Positions 1-11,119 of a DNA stretch of 64,000 nucleotides are shown here, in pieces. The DNA lies in NCBI GenBank assembly GCA_039583875.1, contig CM077147.1:157069846-157133845 (forward strand). The letters run 5' to 3'. A program made the translations under genes and the position numbers. The DNA is from Platanthera guangdongensis (lineage: Eukaryota; Streptophyta; Magnoliopsida; Asparagales; Orchidaceae). Within the stretch, counting starts at the first letter, position 1. The number at the start of each line of letters is the position of its first letter. A model generated the notes under the pieces. It searched no databases and had not been told where the DNA came from. It saw nothing but the letters and a program-made list of their open reading frames with translations.

Positions 1-509
1 GTTTGACGGCATCCCTTCATGTCCTTCCTCCAGCCGACGGCTCCGATTCATCCCGCCTGGAGCATCTTCCAGCAGCTGCCGCCGGCGATCCGTCCACCTT
101 CCCGGCCGTCCACCGCCACCACCACCTCCGTTGAGGTGGTGGCTGTCGCCAGGCGGCGGCTTGGCCGCCGGAGGGGCTTATTCCGGTGGTTCTAATAGGA
201 AGTTTTCGACCCGAAATCCATGAGAACCAGAACTTGATTCGGGTTCAATTGAGCCCGAACCTCAAACCTAAGCATTGCTATGATCTACCCATGGAAGAAG
301 GAGTGGAGGAGGACCTTGCTGGGTGGTTGTAGCCTTGCCGATCGCCGGGAAGCCATGGTGGTGGTGGTGGTCGGATTTCTGCAACAGCACTGTGAACTCC
401 CTTGGCTCCTTCAGGTAAAGTGTGGAACTGACTCTTTGGAGTCCAGTGAAGCTTTTAAAAACAAGAAATGGGGTGTTAGGTGGGGAAATCTTGCATTGCC
501 ATTATTGGC
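1..509 (-). repeat. Gypsy-A left (3') LTR, outer visible part
   Basis: This segment aligns base for base, with scattered substitutions, to about 24128-24636 in the right LTR. It breaks off at 509, where Copia-1 begins, and resumes at 12951. Open frames here, such as one at 280-519, are chance reading frames in LTR DNA and have no recognisable domain. Confidence 0.85.
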
Positions 510-2283
510 TGAAAGTTAGTGTTAGATCTAGAATACTCTAGAGGGGGGTGAATCGAGTATACTTAAAAAAATATTAAGTCTTGGTGCAGGAAATGATGAA
601 ATGCTAGCAGATAGTAAACCTAATTCACAAGTACAGCAAGAACAAAAGGAAAGATAGGCAACCAGACGACATAAGAAATTTATAGTGGTTCCCCAAATCT
701 GGGTAGTCCACTCTTCTACCACCCCGGTAGGAATCCACTCAGGTTGTTGATCAGGTGCTTAACACCAATGGGTTTTGATCAGGTCCCCAAAATCCAACTC
801 AAGTCTTTTGATCAGGAGACTTGTAACCAGGAATCTCTTTTGAAGGGAGATGACAACCCTTTACAGATGTTGGGGTGAGAGAGTTGATTATGTCTTCTCT
901 GTCAGCAATCAGAGAGAAGACTTATGTGGACTGATGTTAGCAAACAGTTCCCCCTGAGATTGTAGAATGTTTCAGGGAAGATCTGGAGCTTTGCTGCAGG
1001 GTGATAGGCCTTCAAGCCGAGTTCTTGACTAGCAGAGATACAGGAACTTCTTGACTGATTTGATAGTAGTTGTCCTTGGAAGTCCTGGAGAGTATGAGGG
1101 AGAAGAAGATTCTTGTTATTGTATGATTGTTCTTCTTCTACTGAATAATGATCTCTGCTTGTCACTGTAAGCTACTGAGTGATTTTTTTTTCTTCTGTCT
1201 CTTCGTTTTTGTATCTCTGTATCCGTGTGTTTCTTCTTCTATGTCTTTCAAAATTTTGAATACTCAGACATTAATGCTGGCGGCCTTGAGAATAATCAGT
1301 ATTGATTAATTTCCCCAACTGTCTTGTGGAAAATCGGCAAGTGATAATCCTGAGGAAGACCGCAATTAATGCATTTGAGTGAGGATAGAATGCCGGGAAT
1401 GGCTAAGTCTCGAATTTTCGAACAGTTGGCAGAATCCGTCGAACTGAATGACCAGTTCGTCGAGCTGACATATTGAATTCGTCGACCAGACGGCTTCTGT
1501 TCGTCGAGTTGAGTTCCAAGATCGTCGATCTGATAACAGACTTGCATGCTTCAGAACCTTTGCCTTTTCTGTCTGAATTCATCGAGCTGAGTTTGTAAGT
1601 TCGTCGACTAGAGGTCAGCAACTATTCTGGACTTAGAATAATTCATGAATATAGTTGTTGAAGTAAAGGATCCAGAATTCGTCGACCAATGGACAAAGTT
1701 CGTCGACCTTAGAGCTTCTAACTAAAAGTTCTTGTGATGTTGAGGTCCAAGTTCATCGAGCTCAGGATCCAGTTCGTCGAGCAAAGTTTGAAGTTGGACT
1801 TAGAATAATTTGGAGTTATCCTAACTTTAGATGGTTTGAAGAAACATCCCAGATTTCGTCCACCAGAGAACGAAGATCGTCGAGCTCAGCTCAGAGAAAT
1901 ATATCAAAATTGTCGAGTTGAGGACTTCATTCGTCGACCTGAGAATTTGACTTATCCTTCTGAAATAGCTTCTATGAACTGTGTCGACACAAATCCTTCT
2001 TGTGTCGACTGAGCTAGTGTCGACTAATGTTATCTGTGTCGACTCATAGTCTGATGTGTCAACACAAATCCTCTGGGTGTCGACATAGCCTTTCTGTGTG
2101 TCGACACAGTTCTTCTGGGTGTTGACACAACTGCTTGAGTCTCTGACAAGCTATTGTACGCAGATCCATGTGATGTTAACTCTTGGACTAGACTCTAGGA
2201 CACAATTATGACCCTGACTATACATGTTGTGTCAAATCATACTAAGTTAGTGAACCTACCGCAAATCAACTAGGGATCCAACA
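510..2283 (-). repeat. Copia-1 3' LTR (left copy)
   Basis: It reads TGAAAGTTAG at the left and GGATCCAACA at the right, about 1774 bp. It pairs with 11120-12950. Relative to that copy it lacks about 57 bp after 'gcaattaatgc' (near 1370). Its U3 half carries the TCGTCGA array and the GTGTCGACAC palindromes. Confidence 0.93.
1437..2135 (-). repeat. TCGTCGA / GTGTCGACAC motif array in Copia-1 U3 (left LTR)
   Basis: About fourteen copies of a short unit, typically GTTCGTCGAGCTGAG on the + strand with a variable right half, are spaced 20-60 bp apart over 1437-1945. They are followed at 1980-2135 by about eight copies of GTGTCGACAC-like palindromes. Both units contain CpG and are self-complementary. 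Their place upstream in U3 suggests protein-binding sites or methylation targets; no function is shown. Confidence 0.8.
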
Positions 2284-2297
2284 ATCTCCCCCTATTT
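2284..2297 (-). promoter_or_regulatory. Copia-1 polypurine tract
   Basis: On the minus strand AAATAGGGGGAGAT directly abuts the 3' LTR start (TGTTGGATCC). This is the expected site of plus-strand DNA priming in reverse transcription. Confidence 0.9.
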
Positions 2298-2479
2298 GGG
2301 TGAGGTCACTAATAGACTCAAAACAAAAACATAAGAATAAACAAAGCAGGAAAAAGGTATATCTGGCAGAGATTACTAACACATGCATCAGATATATATG
2401 TACATGAGCTTTGTTTTAAACAGACAAATCAGTTTTAAAGCTAATGCAGAGAAAGAAAAAAATTGAAGCAACGTAAATA

Positions 2480-5326
2480 TTATTTCTTCTTTTCCTTATC
2501 TGTGGTCTTATCTTCTTTGGTCTTTTCTCCTGGCTTAGTAAACATAATCTCTCTCTTAGGATTTGAAGCTTCCACCATGGACATTGTCATGTCAGCAGCT
2601 CCAATAATCTTCAAGGATGTAGCCCTGGGGACAACTGCTTCTGGGTGCAGCTTCATGTAGTCATCAACATTGAAGAATTTGTTTACCATATTATATCTCT
2701 TGAGTTCTTCTTTTTTGTACTTAGACATAGTGGAGTATCCTGAGATATCCTTGCCTTCAGCTCTTGCTTTGTTCATCATAGAGAGACCAATAAGTTCCTG
2801 GAACCTCGCCATTTTAGCTGTGTTGGCTGTTTCTGGATCTTCAAAAGGAACAGGAGGTGAGTATGCCCTGTTGGGACTATCAGCTTTCTGTTCTGCATAG
2901 AGAGTTTGTTGTTGCTGTTGATGTTGCTGCTATTGATGTTGCTGCTGTTGACTTCCTGAAGAGTGATGTCTTTGCTGACTACTTCCAGAAGATCTCCCTT
3001 GATGTCTCTAATAAGTTTGATTAGGGGCAGATCTCTGAGAATTGGAGCCACAAGCACCAGCTGTAGGAGTAGGAGGAGGTGGTGGATCTTTTCTATATCT
3101 CTGAACTGGAGGAGGAGAATATTTTCTGCTTCTCTTCCTCTCCTTTTGTTCATTCTTGGACAGCCACATCCAAGTTGGCATCCCTTTGTATGGTGTTATC
3201 TTTTGTATAATGTAATAGGGAGTGTCATGTGCTGGATTAGGCTTAGGAGCAGGAGGAGGAGGAGCTTTTCTTTTCTTGGATACTTGTTTCCTCTTTTTCT
3301 TTGTATCCTCCTCATCTGAATCTTCATCCTCATCTTCATCATCATCATCACTGGCAGAACCCTAAGGGTTATCATATAGAGCATCCAATGCTTTCAAGGC
3401 TTTAGCATAAGTAGCAGTCTTTTCTATAGCAGGAGCAGAAGTTTCAAAGGCTGGAGTTTCAGTAGGGGTTGGAGAAGAAACTATATAAGAATCAGAAGTA
3501 ACTGGGACAGAGCTTTCAGCTGATGCCTTATTTTCTTCTGCAATGTCAGCCAAGATCAATGCATCTAGATCTAACATGGGAGAGTCATCCATCAAAAAGG
3601 TTGGTGCTCAGATAGCTTCTGGAGGGTATGGAATGACTGCAGGGTCTAGAAGTACAAAGTTGTCCCTAAGTTGCTTAGCAACTGCTGGACTGACAGGAGA
3701 TGTATAAGGAACAATATCCAAATGTGGCTTAGTGAATTTTGCTGTTAGAAAATGCATATTTACAGTATCAAAAGTTTTCAGCAAATCTTCTAAGTTAACT
3801 GTGGGATTAATAATGAAATCACCAACAGTCTCATCAATATCCATATCAGTATCAATAAAATCACTCAAATCTTTATCTATACATTATGTATATGCTGTTG
3901 GTGAGGCTGGAGCATCTGCTAGAGCTGGAGTTGAAGATTCTGAAGCTGAAGCTGCTGCTTCATCATCAGGCATCTCCCCCTGCTTGGTGTCAGTGGGAGC
4001 TGAGGCCAGGCCCCTGGCTGAAGATGGGGCAGCAGTAAGAGTAGAGAGTTGGGCAGATAAAGATGAGATGGTTATAGCAAGAGGGGTAATAGCCTCTGCT
4101 ATAAGGGATTTAAGAAGGGGAGTGATGATGGAGATGATAGATGATATGGTAGAGGGATCCAGTTATATTGTTTGTGAGGTTGGTGCAGAAGGTGTGGAAG
4201 TGGCAACTATGGTAGGGGTAGAAAGTGTAGCAGCAGGTATTTGAACACTTGGAGGGATGATGGATGATGATAGGGATGGTCGGGTGGCATCATTCAGGAG
4301 TGTGTCTGGTGAGAGATGGTAAGATGGTATGGAAGAAAGATGTGGGGGAAGAGGAGATTGAGGTGGTGTGGGAATGTCTGTGTCATGAGGGGAAGTAGGA
4401 GGTGTGGTTGGTTGATGTTCTTGAAGAGGGGAAGAGGGCATGTTAGTGATGCCAACTGATAAATATGAAGCATGTTGAGATGAAGGTGGTAGTGTGGAAG
4501 GAAGGGATGGAAGAGAAGATGTGGAGGGAATGCTTGCTTCAGCAGGGTGGGGAGTGGCTTTAACAGCCCTTGTACCTTCAAAAGGTGTGTTGGAAGAGGT
4601 GGAAGACTTAGAGGGCTTAGTGATGGTCCTCTCCCACCTGCCAAATAAGGCACATGTTAGCCTTTTACTGGCATTGATAAAGATGGTCTGGGAGACCAGT
4701 GATTCTGCAGCCGTTTCCTGTAGAAATATCCCTAGTATTATTCCAAAACAAACTTCCTTCTTGGTGTTTTTCTTCTTTATCAGGTCAAACAAAAATTGTG
4801 CCCAATTTATTGGTTTCTTGTTTATAATGGCACACATAGCCAGAAACTATTATTTGGTGATATAATCATGGGCAGTGTGTTTCCCAAGTAATACTTTGCC
4901 AACTAAGTCTGCTAAAAACTTATAGGGGGCAGACAGGTGTTTCTTCAAAAGCTTGTTAGGATTATCTCCAGTATACTCCATGAGGTTTAGCATCATATCT
5001 GATTCCTCTACTTCAATCTCGAGTTCCCCTTCTCCATTTCTTAATCCAAAGATTTCAGTTAAGATGGCGGGAGTTAAGGAGATGGAGTTACCAGCGATGG
5101 TTCTTGTCATTATATTCTCTTCTTTTTGCGATAGAGTGTAGACCCATTCCCTGATTTCGGTGATGTGCATCTTGATCCTTCTAGTCATCAGGGGTTTAAG
5201 TTGTTGATCTTCAAGAAGTTCCAGAATATACAGAAAGATGGGATCTGAATGTTGAAATGAGTCAAAATCCACATCAAATGCAGTATTGAACTTCATTGCA
5301 GCCAAAGCTCCCGCTGGAATTGCCAT
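2480..5326 (-). pseudogene. Copia-1 ORF3 (accessory protein after pol), decayed
   Basis: One reading frame runs from an ATG at 5326 to 2480, about 948 codons, and is interrupted by about eight in-frame stops (for example 4850, 4163, 3608, 3362). The N-terminal ~155 residues (MAIPAGALAAMKF.., ..LTPAILTEIFGL..) and the C-terminal ~100 (..PPVPFEDPE.., ..YMKLHPEAVVPR..) match ORF3 of Copia-2. The middle is Ser/Thr/Pro/Ala-rich and divergent. An acidic run followed by a Lys/Arg-rich run and a proline run lies near 3200-3360. No transmembrane segment is evident, so it is not clearly envelope-like. The N-terminal part resembles the 'putative plant transposon protein' domain, from memory. The function is unknown. 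A splice acceptor lies just upstream of the start. Confidence 0.8.
3971..3983 (-). promoter_or_regulatory. Internal PPT-like purine core in Copia-1 ORF3
   Basis: The minus strand reads GCAGGGGGAGATG, sharing the GGGGGAGAT core with the true PPT. It encodes the QGEM of a KQGEMPDD motif. The same core lies at the matching place in Copia-2 (29771-29783). A role as a second priming site is inference. Confidence 0.5.
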
Positions 5327-5334
5327 GAAATCAC

Positions 5335-5348
5335 CTGCAAAAGAGAGA
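5335..5348 (-). promoter_or_regulatory. Putative 3' splice site before Copia-1 ORF3
   Basis: On the minus strand a pyrimidine tract ending CTCTCTTTTGCAG|GTG lies 8 bases before the ORF3 ATG. Copia-2 has the same arrangement. This fits ORF3 being made from a spliced message; the donor is not identified. Confidence 0.6.
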
Positions 5349-5419
5349 AACGGCGATCAAGTGCAAGAGAATAGAAAGCGTGGGACGGAGGTCGAAGAAA
5401 ACCTAGATATAGGGTTTTC

Positions 5420-5705
5420 CAGAATACGAATCGACAAACTCCGCTCCACGAAAACAAAAATAGTTCTTCGAATTGAGTTCGACGAAATGATTTAGTAATA
5501 AATAATTCGTCGATCTCACCCAGAAGAATTGAAGACAATTCGTCGAACTCCGGTCGACGAATATCTTCTGAAGCAAGTTCGTCGATCTCCGGCCGACGAA
5601 ATTTGTTTCACACAGAGAATTCGGCGAACTCCGTTCGACGAATATCTCACAAACCTTCCCTGGTTCGTCGAACTCCGTTCGACGAACTTTGGAAAATTCG
5701 TCGAG
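5420..5705 (-). repeat. Hairpin array between Copia-1 pol and ORF3
   Basis: Repeated inverted pairs of TTCGTCGAA and TTCGACGAA are separated by about 5 bases. The clearest is GTTCGTCGAA (5663-5672), loop CTCCG, then TTCGACGAAC (5678-5687), a perfect 10-bp stem. At least five pairs or half pairs occur. The array overlies the non-coding gap between the RNase H stop and the ORF3 splice acceptor. Confidence 0.85.
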
Positions 5706-5717
5706 TGCAGACAGAAA

Positions 5718-7194
5718 TCAAATAAAATCTTCTCCATTGATCATGCCAAGCTGATTTACAAAGAACATATGATTTCTCTCATCTAGAGGTTTGGTGAATA
5801 TATCTGCCCTTTGTAAGGCAGTGTAAATATAGACAAGATTGATTTTCTTTTTGTCTACACACTCTCTAATGAAATGATGTCTTGTATCAATATGTTTTGT
5901 CCTACTATGGTGAACTGGATTCTGGGCTATGGCTATAGCACTTGTATTATCACAGAGTAGTATTGAATTATTTAAGCTGAACCCATAATCTAGAAGTTGA
6001 TTTTGTATCCAAAGTATCTGTGAACAACAGCTGCCTACTGTAATATATTCTGCTTCAGCAGTTGAAGTTGACACTGATGTTTGCTTTTTACAAAACCCTG
6101 ATAGTAATCTCATACCCAGGAACTGGCAAGTTCCTGAAGTACTTTTTCTTTCTACCCTGCATCCAGTAAAATCAGCATCAGAGTATCCAGTTAACTCAAA
6201 TTCTGATTTAGCAGGATACCATAGGCCTAGATTAGGACAACTCTTTATATATCTTAAAATCCTTTTTAATAAAATTAGATGGGATTCTTTAGGGTTCACC
6301 TGGAACCTAGCACAAAGGCATGTGGAAAACATAATATCTGGCCTACTTACTGTGAGGTATAATAGGGACCCAACAATGCCCCTATAAAGTTTCTGATCCA
6401 CAGGTTTCCCTGGTGCATCAGAGTTCACAACAGTATTGGTAGCCATGGGATTTTTCTTGGATGAGGCATCAGTCATCCCAAACTTCTTTAGAAGTTCTTT
6501 AGCATATTTTTCTTGAGAGATGAAGATTCCATCAGGGAGCTACTTCACTTGGAGTCCAAGGAAGTAGGAAAGCTCTCCCATGCTACTCATTTCAAATTTG
6601 GAATGCATGAGGTCAAAAAACCTCTTACATAGTTTTGAATCTGTAGAGCCAAATATAATGTCATCTATATATATTTGCACTAATAAGATTTTGTCCTTAT
6701 GATGTCTAGTGAAAAAGTTTTATCTACAGTTTCTCTTGTAAATTGATGCTTTAATAGAAAGCTAGCTAAGTTCTCATACCAAGCTCTTGGAGCTTGCTTT
6801 AGACCATAAAGAGCCTTATGCAGTTTAAAAACATGAGAGGGATAAGTTGAAGAAATAAAACCTGGAGGTTGTTCTACATAAACCTCTTCTTGTAGTACTC
6901 CATTTTGGAAAGCACTCTTTACATCCATTTGGAAAACCTTGAATCTCTTGAATGTTGCATAGGCAAGGAATATTCTTATGGATTCCAACCTTGCCACAGG
7001 TGCAAAGGTTGATCATAATCAATCCCTTCTTCTTGCCAATATCCCTGAGCAACAAGCCTAGCCTTGTTCCTCACAATCACACCTTGGGTATCAAGCTTAT
7101 TCCTGAAAACCCACTTAGTTCCAATCACTGGATAGCTTTTAGGCCTTGGAACCAAGTCCCAAACTCTACATCTCTCAAATTAATTTAGTTCCTC
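5718..7194 (-). pseudogene. Copia-1 reverse transcriptase-RNase H, decayed
   Basis: Ty1/copia RT begins near 7190 (..VWDLVPRPK.., [11 protein letters not shown]). It continues through MDVKSAF and [13 protein letters not shown] (6680-6997) and [12 protein letters not shown] (about 6660). RNase H follows at 6476-5718 with SDADFTGC, the AEAEY motif, and CDNTSAIAIAQNP then TKHID. At least two frameshifts (near 7000 and 6700) and several stops (for example about 6541, 7161-7188) break it, so it cannot give a full enzyme. It would have copied element RNA to DNA and removed the RNA strand. It reads on from the integrase region in the same original frame as gag and ends at a TAA or TAG just before the hairpin array. 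Confidence 0.9.
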
Positions 7195-8901
7195 TTACAT
7201 TGCAAGAATCCAATGGGGATCTTGCTCAGCATCAGTTATGGATTGAGGCTCAATTTGGGAGAGAAAACAAACATGCATCACATCATGGTTGAGTTGATGT
7301 CTTGTCTGTACACCTACTGATATATCTCCAATTACTTGAGATTTGGGGTGATCTCTAAGTGTGACAAATTCTGTGAGTGGAGTTGGTTGTTCAACATCAT
7401 TTGGTATTGATTCCTCTTGTGGAATTACATTTGTTGTTGGTAGAGATTCAATTGCATCACCTTCTTCCTCTTCACTTTCTTCAATGGCTTGTGGAGAGGG
7501 ATGAGTTGGAACCTCTTGGGTGAGGTTTAGTCCATCCAAGGTCTCACACAAGTGGGGTAGCTGCAGGGTGCTATTGGTAGAAGTTTCCTTCTCCTTGCAA
7601 TACATATTAGTCTCATCAAAGGAAACATGAATAGATTCTTCAATTTTTAATGTTGATTTATTAAACACCCTATAGGCCTTGCATACTTGGGAGTATCCTA
7701 GAAAAACTCCCTCTTCATCCTTAGCCTCAAACTTTCAAATGTATTTTTTATTGTTATTGTGTATGTAACAAGTATAGCCAAACACTTTAAAATAGTTTAT
7801 TTTAGGTTTCTTCCCCTTGAGTAATTCATAGGGAGTCCTGTTCTTTAATTTGTGAATAAGGCTCCTGTTCAGGACATAATTTGCTGTGCTTACAGCCTCT
7901 GCCCAAATGGTGAGGGGCATGTATGCATCTGGAAGTAATGTACATGCAGCTTCAATGAGTGTCATATTTTTCCTTTCAGCTACCCCATTTTGTTGGGGAG
8001 TTCTAGGAGCTGAAAAGCAATGCCTGATACCTTCCTTCTCACAGAACTCATGCATAAGAAGAGACTCAAACTCTGTGCCATGATCACTTCTGATCAATGC
8101 AACATGAGTAGAGAACTCAATCTGTATGGTCCTGAGAAAATCTGTAAGAACCTTGAATGTATCTAACTTTGATCTCAGAAAGAATACCCAACTGAACCTG
8201 GAGAAGTCATCCACTATAACTAAAGTGTAGGATTTCCCTCCTAGGCTTTGTACAACAATGTGTCCAAAGAAATCCAAGTGTAGCAAGTACAAAATCCTAG
8301 GTGAATCACTCTTATTAACTGATTTAAAACTAGTTTTAATTTGCTTGCCTAATTGACAAGCCCTGCAGAGACCTTCCTTCTTGTAGGGACCAGAAGGTAG
8401 ACCTCTAACAAAGTTGTGCTTAGATAACCTAGCAATGTTTTTCAGATTTACATGTTCTAGTATTTTGTGCCATAAATCATTCGGAGTACTAGTTAAATTT
8501 AGCAAACAGATATCAGTTTTGGCAGAAAGAAAGTTTACTAAGTAAATGTTGTCGTGTCTACTTCCAGTTAAAACTGTTTGGTTATTTTTATCAATAATAG
8601 AACAAGTGGATGGATTAAAGTATACATGATAACCATCATCACATAACTGACTTATAGAGATGAGGTTATGCTTGAGTCCACTTATATATGTCACCTTTTT
8701 GAAAGTGACAGCTCCTATTCTTACTTCTCCAAATCCTTCTAACTGACCACATTTGGAGTCACCGAAGATAACCTTTGGCCCCAGTTTGGACTTGTAGTTG
8801 AATATGATGTCCTTACTGTCAGTCATATGTTTGGAGCAGCCACTGTCCAGGTACCAAGTTTGATTTACCCCTGGACAATTTTTCACCTTCAATACAAACA
8901 G
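7195..8901 (-). pseudogene. Copia-1 protease-integrase, decayed
   Basis: The frame enters right after the gag-end TAA. The protease core is WYLDSGCSKHMT (aspartic D-S-G). Next comes the pre-integrase zinc-binding part (LWHKILEHVNL..CRACQLGKQ). The DDE core has YTLVIVDDFSRFSWVFFL, RSDHGTEF and QNGVAERKN, so all three acidic residues are visible. A TGA at 7735-7737 interrupts the C-terminal part, which continues in frame as FLGYSQVCKAYRVFNKST to 7195. The 7195-7668 part is a Glu/Ser-rich linker before RT, normal for this group. A single open stretch of 385 codons (7735-8892) is the best-kept part of the element's pol. Confidence 0.92.
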
Positions 8902-11010
8902 TTAATGATTTTTAACCCAGGTTACCTTGGGCCCTTTGTATGGCTGATAAGAAAAACTAGAGATAACAAAAAATTCAGGTTGAGATTTATATCCCAGGGT
9001 GTGATATTTCCTAGGTGGTATGATCCAGTCAGCTAGGGGATTAAATGGTTTCTTAGAAGTATTTAAGTTTCTGTTGGAATTATAGTTTTGGTGAAGTCTT
9101 CCTGGGTTCGACGAATTTATGTAAGTTCATCGACTAGAGTTCGATGAATTGGGTTGAGATCGTCGATCTCTGCCCGAAGAATAAACATGTTCATTCTCTG
9201 TGCCCCACGTTCGTCGAACTCTGTTCGACGAACCATGGAAAGTTCGTCGAGCGCAGTTAGACGAATAAATATAACTATAGTTTGCGTTCAGAGTTCGCCG
9301 ATTTGGGTTCGATGAACTGGCCCCATTTCATCGATCTGAGTTCGACGAAAATTGCTGAACTTTGTTTTTATTAGGTTTTTTCTGGTTCTTGGTTTTCTGT
9401 CCTACTGTCTTAGGGATCTTTTCTACTGGTAGTTCTTTATTTACAGTTTCTTTCCCTTCGGCAGACACAATTTTTTTTTGGGTTGATAAAATGTTCTTCC
9501 TGAGAATGGGGACCAAAACTGATGGAGCACCCAAGCCCTGCTTGCCGTTAAGTCTGGCATTGACAGTGCTTGTGATATCCATCAGCTTGAGGCTTCTCCC
9601 ATTGAGAGTTTCCTCAAGTTATTTGGCCTCACAAAGCTCAGTTTTTAGTGAAATTATTTTTTCATTTGCTAAGTTTAGTTCATCTTTTAGCTTAATGTTT
9701 TCAGAGTGAACATTTTCTAAAGTTCCTATTTTCTCCCTAAGAGTTTTAATTTCCTTTTCAGAATGTATCAAGTCTAAATACATAATTTTGAAATCTGATT
9801 TAAAAGAGTCAGAGTTATAATCAAAAGATGATAATACCTGATCAGCTTCTGATTCAGATGCTTCCTCATTGTCTGAATCTTCATCTTCTGAATGACTTCT
9901 TGAGGCATCAATTGCCATGAGGCAAACCTCTTTTGCTCTCTCTTCTTCCTCACCTTCACTGGAGCTTGAAGAAGTTGACTCATCTTCTGTCTCAGCCACA
10001 AACCCCTTTTCCTTTCTCTTGTGTTTGCTGGAAGAGGGTTTGCTGATGTACTATCTTCTATAGTCCTTTTCCTTTCTCTTGTCCTTCTTCTGATTCTCTG
10101 GACACTCAAAGAGGAAGTGCCCAGGCTTTCTGCATCCATAGCACACAACTTCTTTAGTTGGTGTCTTATCATACTTTGGTTTGTCATTTGTTCTTGCTGA
10201 CTTTCTCCTGAAGTCCTTTCTAGCCATCTTGAAGAATCTATTAGCAAAGAGACTCATAAGCTCTTCATTTATTGTTGAAGTTTTTGATTCTTCTGAAGCT
10301 TTGAAGGTTATATTCTGTTTTCTTCTGGCTGCAGGAGGTGTTCTTTGTTCAGCTGCCTCCCTGGTCTTTATTAGCTGCTCATAAGACTTCAGTTTGCCTA
10401 ATAGAGATTCAGTTGAAATCTCATTCAGGCATCTGGCTTCCTTGATGGGCCAGATTCTTGTATCCCATGAGCTTGGAAAGCACATCAGAATCTTGTCATT
10501 CACTTCTGTAAGAGTGATGTTCTTGTCCAAGGTCTTAAGCTCATTTATAATTGAGCTTAACCTATTGTACGTCTCTGAAACTGTCTCAGCTTCCTGCTTC
10601 TTAAAGTTTTCATATTAGGATATTAGATTTGATCTCCTATCCTTTCTCTCATCTGCTGATTCATCCACCATTTGTTTAAGGGAATCCCAAATGGCTTTTG
10701 CTGAGGTACACTCAACAACTTTCTGGAATATATCATCAGACATGGTTTGTGTCAGTATGTTCATGGCTTTTGCATCAGCCATCTTAGCTTTCTTGTATGC
10801 ATCATTATAGTCTGGAGGAGGTACTGCAGTCATATTTGTAGAAGTGCTTGGAGGAGCAGCAGGTGGTGGAGGTACTCCTGTTAAGATAGAAGCAAAAATA
10901 TCTTCATCAATAGAATTCATATACAGCTTGATTCTTGCCTTCCAGATGGCAAACTTGTTAAGGTTGCAAACTGGAGGTCTGGCGCTTCCATAATCTTTGT
11001 TCTGTGCCAT
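8902..11010 (-). pseudogene. Copia-1 gag, with in-frame stops
   Basis: The ATG at 11010 begins MAQNKDYGSARPPVC, matching Copia-2 gag. A single frame continues to a TAA at 8902-8904 with only in-frame stops at 10615 (a CAA-to-TAA change relative to Copia-2), 10051, 9619, 9328 and near 9134. The parts in order are a capsid-like Ty1 gag region (to about 10290), a CCHC zinc knuckle CYGCRKPGHFLFEC (about 10120), an acidic Ser/Glu tract, a coiled-coil-like Lys/Glu/Leu stretch (9619-9800), and a tail rich in SSNxxRR repeats encoded by the hairpin array. The frame ends ..KVTWVKNH-stop. Gag would form the virus-like particle and bind RNA. Confidence 0.88.
9105..9345 (-). repeat. TCGTCGA hairpin array inside Copia-1 gag tail
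   Basis: These are the same inverted units as in the pol-ORF3 spacer. For example GTTCGTCGAA (9209-9218), loop CTCTG, TTCGACGAAC (9224-9233) is a perfect stem. Read in the gag frame they give SSNCARRT, SSNRVRRT, SSNPNRRT and similar peptides. The array thus lies inside the reading frame and keeps its phase. Confidence 0.85.
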
Positions 11011-11097
11011 GGCTGTGTTTCTAAGTTAAATGTGAATAAAGTGATGTGTAGATCTAACAAAGTATCTTTGGTTCAAGGGTTAACTTGTCCAACTAAA

Positions 11098-11117
11098 GGA
11101 ACCTTGCTCTGATACCA
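11098..11117 (-). promoter_or_regulatory. Copia-1 primer-binding site (initiator Met tRNA)
   Basis: The minus strand reads TGGTATCAGAGCAAGGTTCC two bases after the 5' LTR. This is the complement of the 3' end of plant initiator Met tRNA with a mismatch near its inner end. Confidence 0.92.
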
Positions 11118-11119
11118 AT

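Noticed and set aside
280..519. 79-codon plus-strand ORF
   Set aside because: It lies in Gypsy-A LTR DNA. The frame runs into Copia-1 and no domain is seen.
2670..3319. Plus-strand ORFs at 2670-2900 and 2963-3319
   Set aside because: They are antisense shadows of the Copia-1 ORF3 C-terminal half.
5420..5705. CRISPR-like array (regular short palindromic repeats)
   Set aside because: Spacing is irregular, units are only 7-10 bp per arm, the context is a plant retrotransposon, and there are no cas genes.
11098..11117. tRNA-like sequence
   Set aside because: Only the 3'-end complement is present. It is a primer-binding site, not a tRNA gene; the same holds at 18941, 20636 and 37018.
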